DNA from: Streptomyces sp. E2N166
GTDB lineage: Bacteria > Actinomycetota > Actinomycetes > Streptomycetales > Streptomycetaceae
Assembly: GCF_003671715.1 (NCBI RefSeq)
Contig: NZ_RAIF01000012.1
Location: 760,153 to 824,152, forward strand
DNA: 64,000 nucleotides
Direction: 5' to 3'
Shown: positions 35,701-43,798 of the stretch, piece by piece
How positions within the stretch are numbered: the first letter of the stretch is position 1
Layout of the letters: each line of letters opens with the position of its first letter
Position numbers and translations under genes: made by a program
Notes under the pieces: generated by a model
The model's database searches: none
What the model saw: the letters and a program-made list of their open reading frames with translations, nothing else
Told to the model about the DNA's origin: nothing

Positions 35701-36241
35701 CGAGATCATCCAAGCGTCCGCGCGTGTCGGGCGACGACACCCGGGCCTGGTCGTGAACGTGATCAACCCGAGTCGCGACCGGGACGCCAGCGTCTTTCGC
35801 TACTACCCCGAGTGGATCAGGTACCTGGACCGGCTCGTCCACAAGGTTCCCGTCAACCGCGAATCGGTACCCGTACTCAAGCGAGTCTTGCCAGGCGGAT
35901 TGATGGCGTGGCTGCTCCAGGTGCTCGACCGTGCCTGGATTACGGGAGCGCCGAGGCGACGCTCGTTGGCGGATTCCACGGCCTTCCGTGACGCCGTGAA
36001 CGCCGGCTTCATCGACAAGAAGCTGCTCGTCTCGCTTCTGCGTCACGGTTTCGGCATCAACGACACCAGCGTCTACCACCGCATGCACCGGCAGGCCATC
36101 GATTCTTGGGTGGACGAACACCTGACCACGGTCCCACTGCGGGCGGAGGCTGGTGACAGGCTGCCCACCTTGTTGAACCCGTCCGTGCCCCGGTCTCTCC
36201 GGGATATCGAGGAACCTCTGATCATCTACGGCGAGTTGTAG
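32750..36241 (+). CDS. drmA: DISARM helicase DrmA
   Basis: 1163 aa from ATG 32750 with GGAG upstream. The N-terminal ~500 residues are specific to the family. Helicase core: Walker A QTGGGKSEAYLGL near residue 520, DE-H-type box ADELHLLDESL, GATATIEG (motif III) and motif VI-like QASARVGRRHPG. Between them is a Cys pair (CPLCRCPL ... CENDDC) for zinc. DrmA with DrmB recognises and restricts incoming phage DNA. A 214-bp spacer before it may contain its own promoter. Confidence 0.93.
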   Translation: MSAFPHGRASAPANTPAQRYDALLASLSRRVVSQAVGTSIPSGTRLFDQPQKRLWLGMLASEAKMIQETNAGFRGLQITPPAQGFTFRVRRLPSELTVEVSASAFLALHPTVDEQRASMATEASTHGSDVADGLGSAAADHARDVPATARSPRTRVSTFGNGQTPGYPLAQVWTKISMTPVKVTIPLVSGEARSVRAGESEIATAMRSATARHQRELYRQRLAGPPVGSLPRDHDLIDERTWASYEAQNLLAPGDLTPPEHRAAVEVEVRPVDGFYEIFVAVVNTTPAPRDQLVDGNRPYDEAYLDTRLYEVVLSATVDAPVVPYELEQVAQSHRYERTVSAFGHASPVTCETRGERTVLSTEFAAEQPTWRAHPRTKSKDADGRETLIDTTFDSLIADPIGTVARLVDLLDVWVEDNWGMSALNALHKARGWNDDARAEAEGAALEARAEASWVRAGLETLRTNPDVLAAFVAANKVVKAAAANEYTAWRPFQIAWIVGCLPGMVDPRKHREVNIVWFQTGGGKSEAYLGLMLVTLFYGRYTGVTRGTQVWARFPLRLLALQQTERFAKMVLHAEVLRRQDPRIRHTGAFGIGYFVGGGNTPNKLYKPGNNSYHGPDPTSPETAEACRVLDDCPLCRCPLAVRWDDPSHTMRHICENDDCRLSGVLPVWGVDDDIYRRAPAVLVGTVDKLAQLGQNQAFQILLGRPHSVCPKHGYSSNPNWCAVYGCRENRLPVPKGFGHVRLEIADELHLLDESLGALDGMYESLLQKISEHLNNDPFQIVGATATIEGYKNQVRHLYDRDARRFPVNGPEAGETFWSTTEIGDPLRRYLGVRSRASTMVTATREVAVVHDQWVRDLCANPKSVVAEAGLDANDPDIVEEARKAGEDLYEVLVTYCLRNEDLTSFTRDPAVSDLLVSRDNLVIINGDASPSAIRGAVTRLVERPEDESERVKIIAATKAIGHGFDVSRLGVMAVMGTPTQASEIIQASARVGRRHPGLVVNVINPSRDRDASVFRYYPEWIRYLDRLVHKVPVNRESVPVLKRVLPGGLMAWLLQVLDRAWITGAPRRRSLADSTAFRDAVNAGFIDKKLLVSLLRHGFGINDTSVYHRMHRQAIDSWVDEHLTTVPLRAEAGDRLPTLLNPSVPRSLRDIEEPLIIYGEL

Positions 36242-36305
36242 TCAGCCGCGCAAGCCAGCGTGCCGCACCAGCCGTTCTCAATCACGTCTCTCCAGAGAGT
36301 CCGTC

Positions 36306-38174
36306 ATGGCCTTCGAACAGCTCAGTCGCAGTAATATTCAAGCCCTCTGGCGCTACATGCCCGGCCAGCCATACAACTGGTCCTCCAAGGGATCGGTCGT
36401 CGGCCAGCCACCCCGACAGGTGACCGCCCTCGATGTGCCCGAGGGTTGGGTCGCTCCGCAACTCACTCGTCTCCTCCTACCGTTCGCCTCCGCAGCGAAG
36501 GGTGGCTCCAGGTCGGGATCTGAACTGCACGCGATCGATCGCGGACAGTTCAGGCTCGTGAAGGCGGAGGACCTGCGTGCCACGCGTTTCCCCAACACCT
36601 TTATCTGCCGTGCGTGTGGCCTCCTCAAGACCGTCCGGGCGAGTGACCCGGCGCCGGCCTGCTCGGTACCCAGCCACGGGGTTATGGCCCAATTCTCCTG
36701 GGGTGAGGTGCATGAGTGTGGCCACCTGAAGGAGCTCTCGGTGCCGCGGTGTGCCTCCGGTTGCCAGGGCACGATGCGGCTCTGCAACACCCGCGACTTG
36801 AACACGTATCGCTGGTACTGGATGTGCGGTCGTTGCCAAAGGCGCTCCGACCAGCCGATCGTCAAGTGGTGTTCTACCTGTCGCGAGGGTCGCCCCCAGG
36901 TGATGCGTGTGCCACAGACGTCGGCCTACTACCCACAGCAGATCACGGTCATCAACCCGCCGACTCGGGGCAACTATGGTGCCCTGGCCCACAAGCGCGT
37001 GTACGCGGCCGCTGTGGCTCAGAGTCTTGGCCTCCTGCCCAAGGGCGCGGAAGGACTACGACGGGGAGGAGGCTCCACCGCCACGGGAGGCGCCGTGGAA
37101 CAAGCACGCGAGATGGCCGCGACGCTCGGCCTGAAGACCGGCGACGATCTCTATAACCAACTCATCACTGAGGCCAAGAAGAAGGAGGGAGACGCGCCGG
37201 CGTGGGACGCACAGGTCGACTCCCTCGGACGGGACCCAGACACGATTGAGGAGTTCGGTGAGGAGTGCCGTCAACTTGGGCTGGCCTGGGACGCCAAGCC
37301 CCTGACGTCGCAGGAGCTGCTGGACGGCGACGAGGGAACTGAGCTTGAGCCCATCTACCGGCGGTACCGCAAGCTCTTCACCCACTACGGGTTCGCCGAC
37401 GTGACCCTGCTGCGAGAGCTCCCGATCGCCTACATCGTCGCCGGATACACCAGGATCAGCAGCAAGGCGGTCGCGACGACCCGTCGCGGAACCCAGACTA
37501 CGCAGCAGTTCCGATTCTTCCCCGCCGGCCGGGACAGCAAGTTCCCGATGTATGGCGTCCGTACGGAGACCGAGGGCTTGCTGTTCGAGCTGGACAAACT
37601 CGCCGTGGTGAAGTGGCTCGTCGACTCCGGTCTCGTCGCGGATCCAGGCGTGAGTACGCAGGAAGAGGCTCAGCGTTGGATCTTCTCGGTGGCCGACCCA
37701 GTAGTAGATGTCTTCAACGCCCCCGAGAACCCGATCAGCCGGGCGCTACTCGGCCTCGTCCACTCGATGGCGCATCGCACCATGAAAGCCATGGCCAGCA
37801 GGTGCGGCCTCAATGTCGATTCGCTGGCGGAGTACCTCTTCTCGGCGAATTGCGCCTATCTGATCTACGCGAACACTCGAAGCGAATTCACCCTTGGCGG
37901 GCTCGAGCATGTCTATCGCTTCGATCTCGAGGACGCGTTGCGTGAGTTGGACGCGGAGACCCGTTGCGTCTTCGACCCCCCGTGTCGACGGGACTTCGGT
38001 GGAGCGTGCGCCGCCTGCCTTCACATCTCCGAGGTCGCTTGCGCGAGATTCAACACCGTATTGGACCGCAACCTGCTCTTCGGCACGCTCCCGCTGTCCG
38101 CCTCCCCCGCGAGCACACCAGCCAAGTCTGGACGAAAGGAAGAGCCGCGGTGGCGCGGGTACTGGAGCCACTGA
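36306..38174 (+). CDS. drmB: DISARM protein DrmB (DUF1998)
   Basis: 622 aa from ATG 36306. Cys-rich zinc sites at residues ~98-180 (CRACGLLKTVRASDPAPAC, HECGHLKELSVPRCASGCQG, CGRCQRRSDQP, CSTCREG) and a C-terminal DUF1998-type domain ending CRRDFGGACAACLHISEVAC. In DISARM it forms a complex with DrmA. Its stop codon overlaps drmC by 25 bp, showing translational coupling. Confidence 0.92.
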   Translation: MAFEQLSRSNIQALWRYMPGQPYNWSSKGSVVGQPPRQVTALDVPEGWVAPQLTRLLLPFASAAKGGSRSGSELHAIDRGQFRLVKAEDLRATRFPNTFICRACGLLKTVRASDPAPACSVPSHGVMAQFSWGEVHECGHLKELSVPRCASGCQGTMRLCNTRDLNTYRWYWMCGRCQRRSDQPIVKWCSTCREGRPQVMRVPQTSAYYPQQITVINPPTRGNYGALAHKRVYAAAVAQSLGLLPKGAEGLRRGGGSTATGGAVEQAREMAATLGLKTGDDLYNQLITEAKKKEGDAPAWDAQVDSLGRDPDTIEEFGEECRQLGLAWDAKPLTSQELLDGDEGTELEPIYRRYRKLFTHYGFADVTLLRELPIAYIVAGYTRISSKAVATTRRGTQTTQQFRFFPAGRDSKFPMYGVRTETEGLLFELDKLAVVKWLVDSGLVADPGVSTQEEAQRWIFSVADPVVDVFNAPENPISRALLGLVHSMAHRTMKAMASRCGLNVDSLAEYLFSANCAYLIYANTRSEFTLGGLEHVYRFDLEDALRELDAETRCVFDPPCRRDFGGACAACLHISEVACARFNTVLDRNLLFGTLPLSASPASTPAKSGRKEEPRWRGYWSH

Positions 38175-38977
38175 GACCTCTCGTCTCCCTTCTCCAGCAA
38201 GCGGCGGACCCTGTCCGCGTCGCGGCGGCCGCGGCCAGCCTCGCGGCCGCCGGCGCCACCGCGGCGAAAGTGATCGAGCAGGTCGCCAACGCGGTGACGG
38301 ATCAACGCCTCGTGCCCCACGCCCTCGTCCACGCCGGCGTGCTCCGGGAAGACGGCCGCTTTACCGAGGCGGCACCGTTGCTTCTCGCGCAAGCCCACGC
38401 CATGGTCGCGATGTCAGTCGAGGACAACTGGGACTTGGTCTTGACCGTTCCGACCTTCTTGCGTGATCCACTGAACTCGATGTCCCGGGACAACGGCGGC
38501 CCGGGGCTTCCTCTCGATACGGAGCGTACGCTCCGCATGGTCGCTGAGAGTGCCAAGGACCGACTGGTGATGGCCGCGCCCTATCTGCACCCATCCTTCG
38601 TCTCCGCGCTGGCGCCCTCTCTGGCCGACCTGTTGGCGAATGGCGGAGGTGCCGTCGTGATCACGAGGGCGCTGGGCGTCTCGGCGCCACAGCGTTCCAA
38701 CGCCAACGTCGACTCTGTGTCCATTCTGCGTGAGGCTGCGGGCGCGAACGATAGTCGCCTCAAGATCTGCTCGTGGGACGAAGCCGGCCTCGGTGTCCAC
38801 TTCAAGGTCTTACTCGCGGACGAACATCTGGCGTACGTCGGCTCCGCCAACCTCACGCCCGGGGGTACTTCATCGCACGCCGAAGCGGGCGTGTTGCTAC
38901 GAGGAAGACGGGTTAGGTCGGTCTCGCGCTGGCTCCATGCGGTGGCTGATGAGCTCATACGAAGGTCACTCGCGTAA
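38150..38977 (+). CDS. drmC: DISARM phospholipase D-like nuclease DrmC
   Basis: 275 aa from GTG 38150 inside the drmB end, with GAAAGGAAGAG upstream. One PLD motif HFKVLLADEHLAYVGSANLT (HxKxxxxD...GSxN) near residue 225 plus a degenerate first half, as in DrmC proteins, which act as dimers. Some DISARM systems work without DrmC. Helical N-terminus of ~80 residues. Confidence 0.9.
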   Translation: MARVLEPLRPLVSLLQQAADPVRVAAAAASLAAAGATAAKVIEQVANAVTDQRLVPHALVHAGVLREDGRFTEAAPLLLAQAHAMVAMSVEDNWDLVLTVPTFLRDPLNSMSRDNGGPGLPLDTERTLRMVAESAKDRLVMAAPYLHPSFVSALAPSLADLLANGGGAVVITRALGVSAPQRSNANVDSVSILREAAGANDSRLKICSWDEAGLGVHFKVLLADEHLAYVGSANLTPGGTSSHAEAGVLLRGRRVRSVSRWLHAVADELIRRSLA

Positions 38978-39227
38978 GCCTCTTCAATGCCCTTCCGCAG
39001 GTCGCCCTTCTCGGGCAGGACCAGGACACCCAGGAGTCGGCGATGCCTGGGGCCCCATCTGGCCCCGGGCGCACGCGCTGTCGTGCGTCAGAGGCGCAGG
39101 AGCGGGGTGGAGCCGACCCCGCTACCCGAGAGGGCACTCATACGGTTCAAGGTCCACGACTCAAGTCAGGAAGGCGGGAGGCGAAGCGGTCGCGCGTGGC
39201 TGAGGACCGCGTGGCACACTCAGCCGC
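38978..39227. other. Intergenic stretch after drmC
   Basis: 250 bp, no supportable gene. It presumably holds the promoter of the 62-aa AbrB-like gene (39228), but no convincing -35/-10 pair was seen. Confidence 0.4.
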
Positions 39228-39416
39228 ATGATCCGCGAACCAGCAGAGCTGACCGTCCAAGCGGACGGAACCGTTGAGTTGCCCATGGGCCTGTTGGCCG
39301 AGGCCGGCCTGAACCCGGGCTCCAAGGTGCTCGCCTTTAGCGACGCGGACGGCCGGATCGTGCTGCGCCGTTTTGAGGACTCGGTCGAGGACCTACTGGG
39401 TGGGCATGGTTTGTAG
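39228..39416 (+). CDS. Small AbrB/SpoVT-like DNA-binding protein
   Basis: 62 aa from ATG 39228. The pattern LTVQADGTVELPMGLLAEAG followed by LNPGSKVLAF and GRIVLRRF is the swapped-hairpin AbrB/MazE fold. No toxin gene follows in tandem; instead it converges with and overlaps the Vsr gene. It may regulate the DISARM/restriction island or be an orphan antitoxin. Confidence 0.72.
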   Translation: MIREPAELTVQADGTVELPMGLLAEAGLNPGSKVLAFSDADGRIVLRRFEDSVEDLLGGHGL

Positions 39417-40208
39417 CCCTGCGCGTTCAGCCGTCGCGCGCTCCGGGCGAAGGACCGCGATGACTCGGTTGGCCGCGTCGACTGGGTCATCGTGCTCCCA
39501 GACGCGGATGACCGTCCAGCCAGCTTGACGCAGGAGGCTGTCAGTCTCGGCGTCTCGCTTGCGGTTTCCCTCGATCTTCTCGCGCCAGAAATCGATGTTC
39601 TTCGTGGCGGGTCGGTGGTGCTCCGGGCAGCCGTGCCAGAAGCAGCCATCGACGAAGACCGCGACACGCGCTTTGGGAAAGACGACGTCGGCCGTCCTGC
39701 GCAGTTGAGGCAGGGGCCTAATCCCCACGCGATAGCGCAGACCCGCCCGGTGCAGGAGGGAGCGCAGCCGGATCTCTGGTTTGGTGTCCCTGCCGCGGTT
39801 ACCTCGCATCACAGACCGGACGGCCGGCGAAGTGGCCCATGACCGCTCGGGCGGCGACTCCTCGGCGAGGAGCCCGGCGTCCCTCGCCATCTCCCATGCC
39901 TGAGCCAGGTTGGCACCACGTGTTTCGTGCGCGACCTCGCCCACATACTCGGCGGGCGAGCGGCCCTTGTCGGACCACCGGAGGTAAGCCCGGATGCGCC
40001 GTGTCTTGGGGAGGACCTTCAGCTCGATGGAAGCGCGCGCGAAGCGGCCGTCGCCCAGGTCGACCATGCGCCGGTGTCGTCCACCAGCGGCACGGTCCTG
40101 CTCGGCCGCCAGCGCCTCACGGCTTCGTCCCTCTCGGCCCTTCCACGCGCGGGCGGGCGGCGGCTTGTCCTTCCATCGGCTTGGCTCGTTTGGTGCCATA
40201 CCGGTCAC
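39393..40208 (-). CDS. vsr: Vsr-type endonuclease with N-terminal extension
   Basis: 271 aa from GTG 40208, overlapping the methyltransferase stop as GTGA. C-terminal ~140 residues are a very-short-patch-repair nuclease: MRGNRGRDTKPEIRLRSLLH, DVVFPKARVAVFVDGCFWHG, CPEHHRPATKN, GWTVIRVWEHD. The N-terminal ~120 residues (DLGDGRFARASIELKVLPKT, RIRAYLRWSDKGRSPAEYVG) form an extra domain not present in E. coli Vsr. Vsr nicks T:G mismatches made when 5-methylcytosine deaminates, hence its pairing with a C5 methylase. Confidence 0.88.
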   Translation of the reverse strand: MTGMAPNEPSRWKDKPPPARAWKGREGRSREALAAEQDRAAGGRHRRMVDLGDGRFARASIELKVLPKTRRIRAYLRWSDKGRSPAEYVGEVAHETRGANLAQAWEMARDAGLLAEESPPERSWATSPAVRSVMRGNRGRDTKPEIRLRSLLHRAGLRYRVGIRPLPQLRRTADVVFPKARVAVFVDGCFWHGCPEHHRPATKNIDFWREKIEGNRKRDAETDSLLRQAGWTVIRVWEHDDPVDAANRVIAVLRPERATAERAGLQTMPTQ

Positions 40209-41527
40209 CTACGGCTCTCCGCCTCGTCAAGGGCGGCGGCCACGGCCTTGGCGAAGACCTCGCCGAGCAGAACGGGGACGGCGTTGCCGAGTTGCCGCAT
40301 CTTCTCTCCGCGAGGACCTTCCAGCTTGTGGTCATCCGGGAATGTCATGACGCGAGCGGTCTCTCGAACGGTCATGTAGCGGTGCTTGTACTTCCAGCCG
40401 TTAGGGGCTTCGGGGTCCGGCTCTCTGTCGTCCAGGAGCATGACCGATTCCCCACCGGGTACACCGTGCACGCCGGCCTTGACGGTCTTCGCTGGCCTGT
40501 CCAGCTCGTTGGGTGTGTGGCCGTCGTAGATACGGGCACCGGGCCAGCCGATGTGGTAGGTGAAGCCCCCCAAGTAGTGCTCCTTGCGGTCGAAGAGCTC
40601 CTCGGGGACGGGGGGTAGGGGCTTGTTGCCATCGATCCCGGCGATCGCGTCGCGAAGCGTCCGCCAGGGCTTCATCTCACCGTCCTCGTCCTGCGGCAGC
40701 TCCTGCGGCAGCCGCGCGTGGACGCGTTCCACAACGTGGTCCGGCACCTCCCGGATGGCTCGATGGCGCTTCCAGTAGGACCCGTCCAGCATGGATCGGA
40801 TCAGTGCCGCTTCTGAGTACTGGGGACGCACGGCCCTCTTGAAAGCCTCGATATCGACGTTCAAGTCCGCCCGGAACGCGACGAGGATCACCCGATGCCT
40901 GATCTGGGGCACGCCATAGTCAGCGGCGTTCACCGGGGTCATGATGACCTCGTACCTCTCGGAAGGGTCGCGAGGCTCTTCCTCCCGGCGTCGCCTCAGG
41001 ATCTCGTCGTGCTCCTCCCACGACGCGCCCTTCGCGCGTTCCTCGAAAGGCATTTCCAGCTCCCGCTGGATGTAGTCGAAGTACCGCTTGAACGAGGGGC
41101 GAAGCAACCCACGGACGTTCTCGCAGATCACGGCCTTGGGCCTGATCTGCCGAACCGCCCTGAACATCTGGGGGAACATGTTGCGCGCGTCCTCGGTACC
41201 CTTGTGGGCGCCCCCGAGGCTGAAGGGCTGACAGGGCGGACCGCCCGCGAGGACGTCGACCTCGGCGTCGCGCAGGTACTTCATGGACAGCTCTCGGACG
41301 TCACCCACGACCAAGGGGCAGGGCTCGCCGGGCGCGGGGATCCGTTCCTCGTCGCCACGGGGCTTGGCCCCGTTGGCCTCGAGGGTCTCGCCCGCTCGCT
41401 TGTCGAACTCGTTATAGAGGAGCGGACGGAAGCCCGCGCGCTGAACGCCCAGGGCCAAGCCGCCAGCGCCCGCGAACAGCTCAACGCTGGTGCGGTCCTT
41501 AGTTTGCTCTCCAAGCTGATCAGGCAT
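40205..41527 (-). CDS. drmMII: C5-cytosine DNA methyltransferase (DrmMII-type)
   Basis: 440 aa from ATG 41527; the upstream in-frame extension is unlikely. Motif I SVELFAGAGGLALG, motif IV GGPPCQPFS (catalytic Cys), motif VI ENVRGLL, motif VIII QIRHRVILVAF, a ~170-residue target-recognition region, then motif IX/X MTVRETARVMTFPDD and QLGNAVPVLL. It marks self DNA at a specific site. In class 2 DISARM this role is drmMII; here it is divergent from the operon and next to GIY-YIG nucleases, so it may serve both. Confidence 0.95.
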   Translation of the reverse strand: MPDQLGEQTKDRTSVELFAGAGGLALGVQRAGFRPLLYNEFDKRAGETLEANGAKPRGDEERIPAPGEPCPLVVGDVRELSMKYLRDAEVDVLAGGPPCQPFSLGGAHKGTEDARNMFPQMFRAVRQIRPKAVICENVRGLLRPSFKRYFDYIQRELEMPFEERAKGASWEEHDEILRRRREEEPRDPSERYEVIMTPVNAADYGVPQIRHRVILVAFRADLNVDIEAFKRAVRPQYSEAALIRSMLDGSYWKRHRAIREVPDHVVERVHARLPQELPQDEDGEMKPWRTLRDAIAGIDGNKPLPPVPEELFDRKEHYLGGFTYHIGWPGARIYDGHTPNELDRPAKTVKAGVHGVPGGESVMLLDDREPDPEAPNGWKYKHRYMTVRETARVMTFPDDHKLEGPRGEKMRQLGNAVPVLLGEVFAKAVAAALDEAESRR

Positions 41528-41642
41528 GGCGAAAGCATACCGCGGAGTTGTCGATCTTGCTGCGGGTATGGCTAGAAGTTTCCCTTCACTTTGGTGATCG
41601 CGGATAGGGTGCCGGTGATCACTGGAGCGAAAGGACGCTTGG
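41528..41642. promoter_or_regulatory. Divergent promoter region with a CCGCGG site
   Basis: 115 bp between the methyltransferase and the first GIY-YIG gene. It contains CCGCGG at 41540-41545, the sequence recognised by Eco29kI. If the methylase modifies this site, methylation could tune its own expression. Confidence 0.4.
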
Positions 41643-42485
41643 ATGACGCCGGCAGTCGAGTCCGACGATGGGGCCAAGTACCACAGAGACTTCACTCTGA
41701 GCATCACCAAGGCCCTGGGCGATCAGCTCGCGGACGCGCTTGAGGGGCTGGACCGGGCTCCATTGACCGAGGACAGCATCGACGACCTCAAGGAGAAGCC
41801 CGGGGTCTACCAGCTCTACCTCAATGGCGAGTTCGTCTACGTGGGCAAGGCGGACAAATCGATACCCGTCAGGCTGCGTCAGCACTTCCGCAAGATCGGC
41901 GGACGTCGCGGCATCTCCCTGCGAGACGTGGAGTTCTCTTGCCTCTACGTCGCGGAGGACTTCTCCGCCCTCGCACCGGAACAGCTGCTCATCACGCACC
42001 ACAAAGAAGCTGGCCAGATTCCATGGAACAATAACGGCTTCGGCAACAAGGACCCTGGTCGGAATCGTGACAGCACAGTCCTCAAGGCCAACCACTTCGA
42101 CATGCTCTTCCCCATCGACCTGGAACGCACGGTCGATGGGCTCACACCAGGTGTCGTAACCCTTCAGAAGTTGCTGGATGAGGTGAAGGCTGGCCTTCCG
42201 TACAACTTCCGGTATCAGAAGTCGCCTCTCTTCAAGCAACGATTGGTGACGATCCCTGAAGCGAATATGACGGCGGACTCCGTCTTTAGATTGATCGCGA
42301 CGGAGATACCAGACTCCTGGCAGATTGTCGCCCTGATGGGGTACGTGATCATGTACGACGACAGCCCCCGCGAGTACCCGAGTGCCTGGCACTACTACCG
42401 CGGCGCGGAGTCGTTCGAGACGGCGCCAGAGGCTGAGCCCCCCGGCCCTATCGATGAGGCCGAGGAAGCCGACGAGGACGCGTAG
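41643..42485 (+). CDS. GIY-YIG nuclease-like protein, restriction type
   Basis: 280 aa from ATG 41643, after AAAGGA. GIY-YIG signature GVYQLYLNGEFVYVGKADKS (GVY...YVG) near residue 55, followed by RLRQHFRKIGGRRG, then an Asn-rich PWNNNGFGNKDPGRNRD corresponding to the conserved Asn/Gly loop. Similar to Eco29kI in layout but divergent. Acidic C-terminus. Likely cuts DNA unmodified by the neighbouring methylase. Confidence 0.78.
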   Translation: MTPAVESDDGAKYHRDFTLSITKALGDQLADALEGLDRAPLTEDSIDDLKEKPGVYQLYLNGEFVYVGKADKSIPVRLRQHFRKIGGRRGISLRDVEFSCLYVAEDFSALAPEQLLITHHKEAGQIPWNNNGFGNKDPGRNRDSTVLKANHFDMLFPIDLERTVDGLTPGVVTLQKLLDEVKAGLPYNFRYQKSPLFKQRLVTIPEANMTADSVFRLIATEIPDSWQIVALMGYVIMYDDSPREYPSAWHYYRGAESFETAPEAEPPGPIDEAEEADEDA

Positions 42486-42600
42486 CCAACCAGTTCGAGC
42501 CCACAGCCGCCCCGGTAGCATGGGGCGTACACAGCGAGTAGCCACGCGAGCACTCGACGGCCACACGCGTCGACGGACGCTGCTCGCATCCGGAGCCCTC

Positions 42601-43347
42601 ATGACCACGCCAAACACCCTGTCCTCTTGGGCTGAGGCCGAACCGCCTCCCGCTCCCCCACGGAGGAAGCCGAAGCCCGCCAGTTGGATGGATGGCGCCC
42701 AGCGGCACGAAGAGTACAACCCTCTCGACCTGGAAAACCTCGGCCGCAGCGTAGAGGCGCAATTGCTGCGCCGCCCGATCGAATCGCTGACTTCCATCGC
42801 GCCCACCCTCGGCGCCGGTGTCTACGCCATCTATTACTCGGGCCCTCATCCGCTCTACAAGCCGATCGTCGAGCCGTTTGGGGGCACCCCTATTTACGTA
42901 GGCCAAGCTCGCCGTGAGGGGGAACGCAAAGGCACAACAGATCCGAACGCGCCGACGCGCGCCCTCTTTGATCGACTAGAGGAGCATAAGGACTCCATAG
43001 AACAAGTCGCTCGGCTCGATAGTGATCTTGATATCAAGTTCTTTCACGCGCGTTACCTCGTAGCGATCGAAGCCTTCGTCAGCCTCGCGGAGCGCGTTAT
43101 GATCCGGCACTATCGCCCTGTTTGGAACACTGTCGTCGACGGCTTCGGCAACCACAATCCGGGGGCCGGTCGCTTTGACAAACAGGCACGGCCCGCGTGG
43201 GATGATCTGCATCCGGGGCGCTGGTGGTCACATCCGAAGCGTATGAAGAAGCCAAGCACCCGGTCGCCCGAGCAATCGCGCCTATTGATCAAGGCGCACT
43301 TCATGGGCATTCCCGCACAGGACGCGAGCGAAGACACCACTCTCTGA
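42601..43347 (+). CDS. Eco29kI-family GIY-YIG restriction endonuclease
   Basis: 248 aa from ATG 42601. GAGVYAIYYSG and PIYVGQARREGERKG give the GIY-YIG core; then RLEEHKDSIEQVARLDSDLD, HARYLVAIEAFVSLAERVMI (catalytic Glu), PVWNTVVDGFGNHNPGAGRF and DDLHPGRWW match Eco29kI throughout. Eco29kI cuts CCGCGG. Located 115 bp after the other nuclease, and converging with the phage head gene at 43393; right end of the cargo. Confidence 0.9.
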   Translation: MTTPNTLSSWAEAEPPPAPPRRKPKPASWMDGAQRHEEYNPLDLENLGRSVEAQLLRRPIESLTSIAPTLGAGVYAIYYSGPHPLYKPIVEPFGGTPIYVGQARREGERKGTTDPNAPTRALFDRLEEHKDSIEQVARLDSDLDIKFFHARYLVAIEAFVSLAERVMIRHYRPVWNTVVDGFGNHNPGAGRFDKQARPAWDDLHPGRWWSHPKRMKKPSTRSPEQSRLLIKAHFMGIPAQDASEDTTL

Positions 43348-43392
43348 AGACGGCTCACGCTGCGTCCGGACGGCGATGTTCAGGGCTGAGGG

Positions 43393-43785
43393 CTATCGGT
43401 AGCGGCGGGCGGCGGTCAGCCATGTCACCGCTATCGACTCGTCCCCGTCCTCGTCGTCGTCAGTGCCGTCGGGGGCGGGGGCCTGGCGGACCTGTTCGAT
43501 CTGCCGCTCCATGCCGCGCAGGTTCTCGTGGAGGTCCATGGTCACCACGCCGTCCACGGTGACCTTCAGCGGGTCGGCGAGCAGCTTGGCGCGCCGCTCG
43601 CCCAGCACCTCGAGCGCGACCGCGCGCACCGACCGCAGGCGGAGGAAGCGGCGTTCCAGGTCGGCTGGGTCGGTGTCTGGGCCGAGCTGCGCGAGCAGCC
43701 ACGACCGCTGGAACTCGTCCACCAAGATCACGTCCCTCAGTACGAGGCACGACCCGGAGCCGCTCGGGAATTGGCTCCAGGCCAT
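43393..43785 (-). CDS. Head-region protein; last phage gene right of the cargo
   Basis: 130 aa from ATG 43785. Begins MAWSQFPSGSGSCLVLRDVI, with helical LLAQLGPDTDPADLERRFLR, VALEVLGERRAKLLADPLK and an acidic QAPAPDGTDDDEDGDES tail segment. It resembles a head-tail connector-associated protein by position only. Its downstream neighbour in the operon is now the unrelated cargo. Confidence 0.65.
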   Translation of the reverse strand: MAWSQFPSGSGSCLVLRDVILVDEFQRSWLLAQLGPDTDPADLERRFLRLRSVRAVALEVLGERRAKLLADPLKVTVDGVVTMDLHENLRGMERQIEQVRQAPAPDGTDDDEDGDESIAVTWLTAARRYR

Positions 43786-43798
43786 GCGTGTGAGCGTA

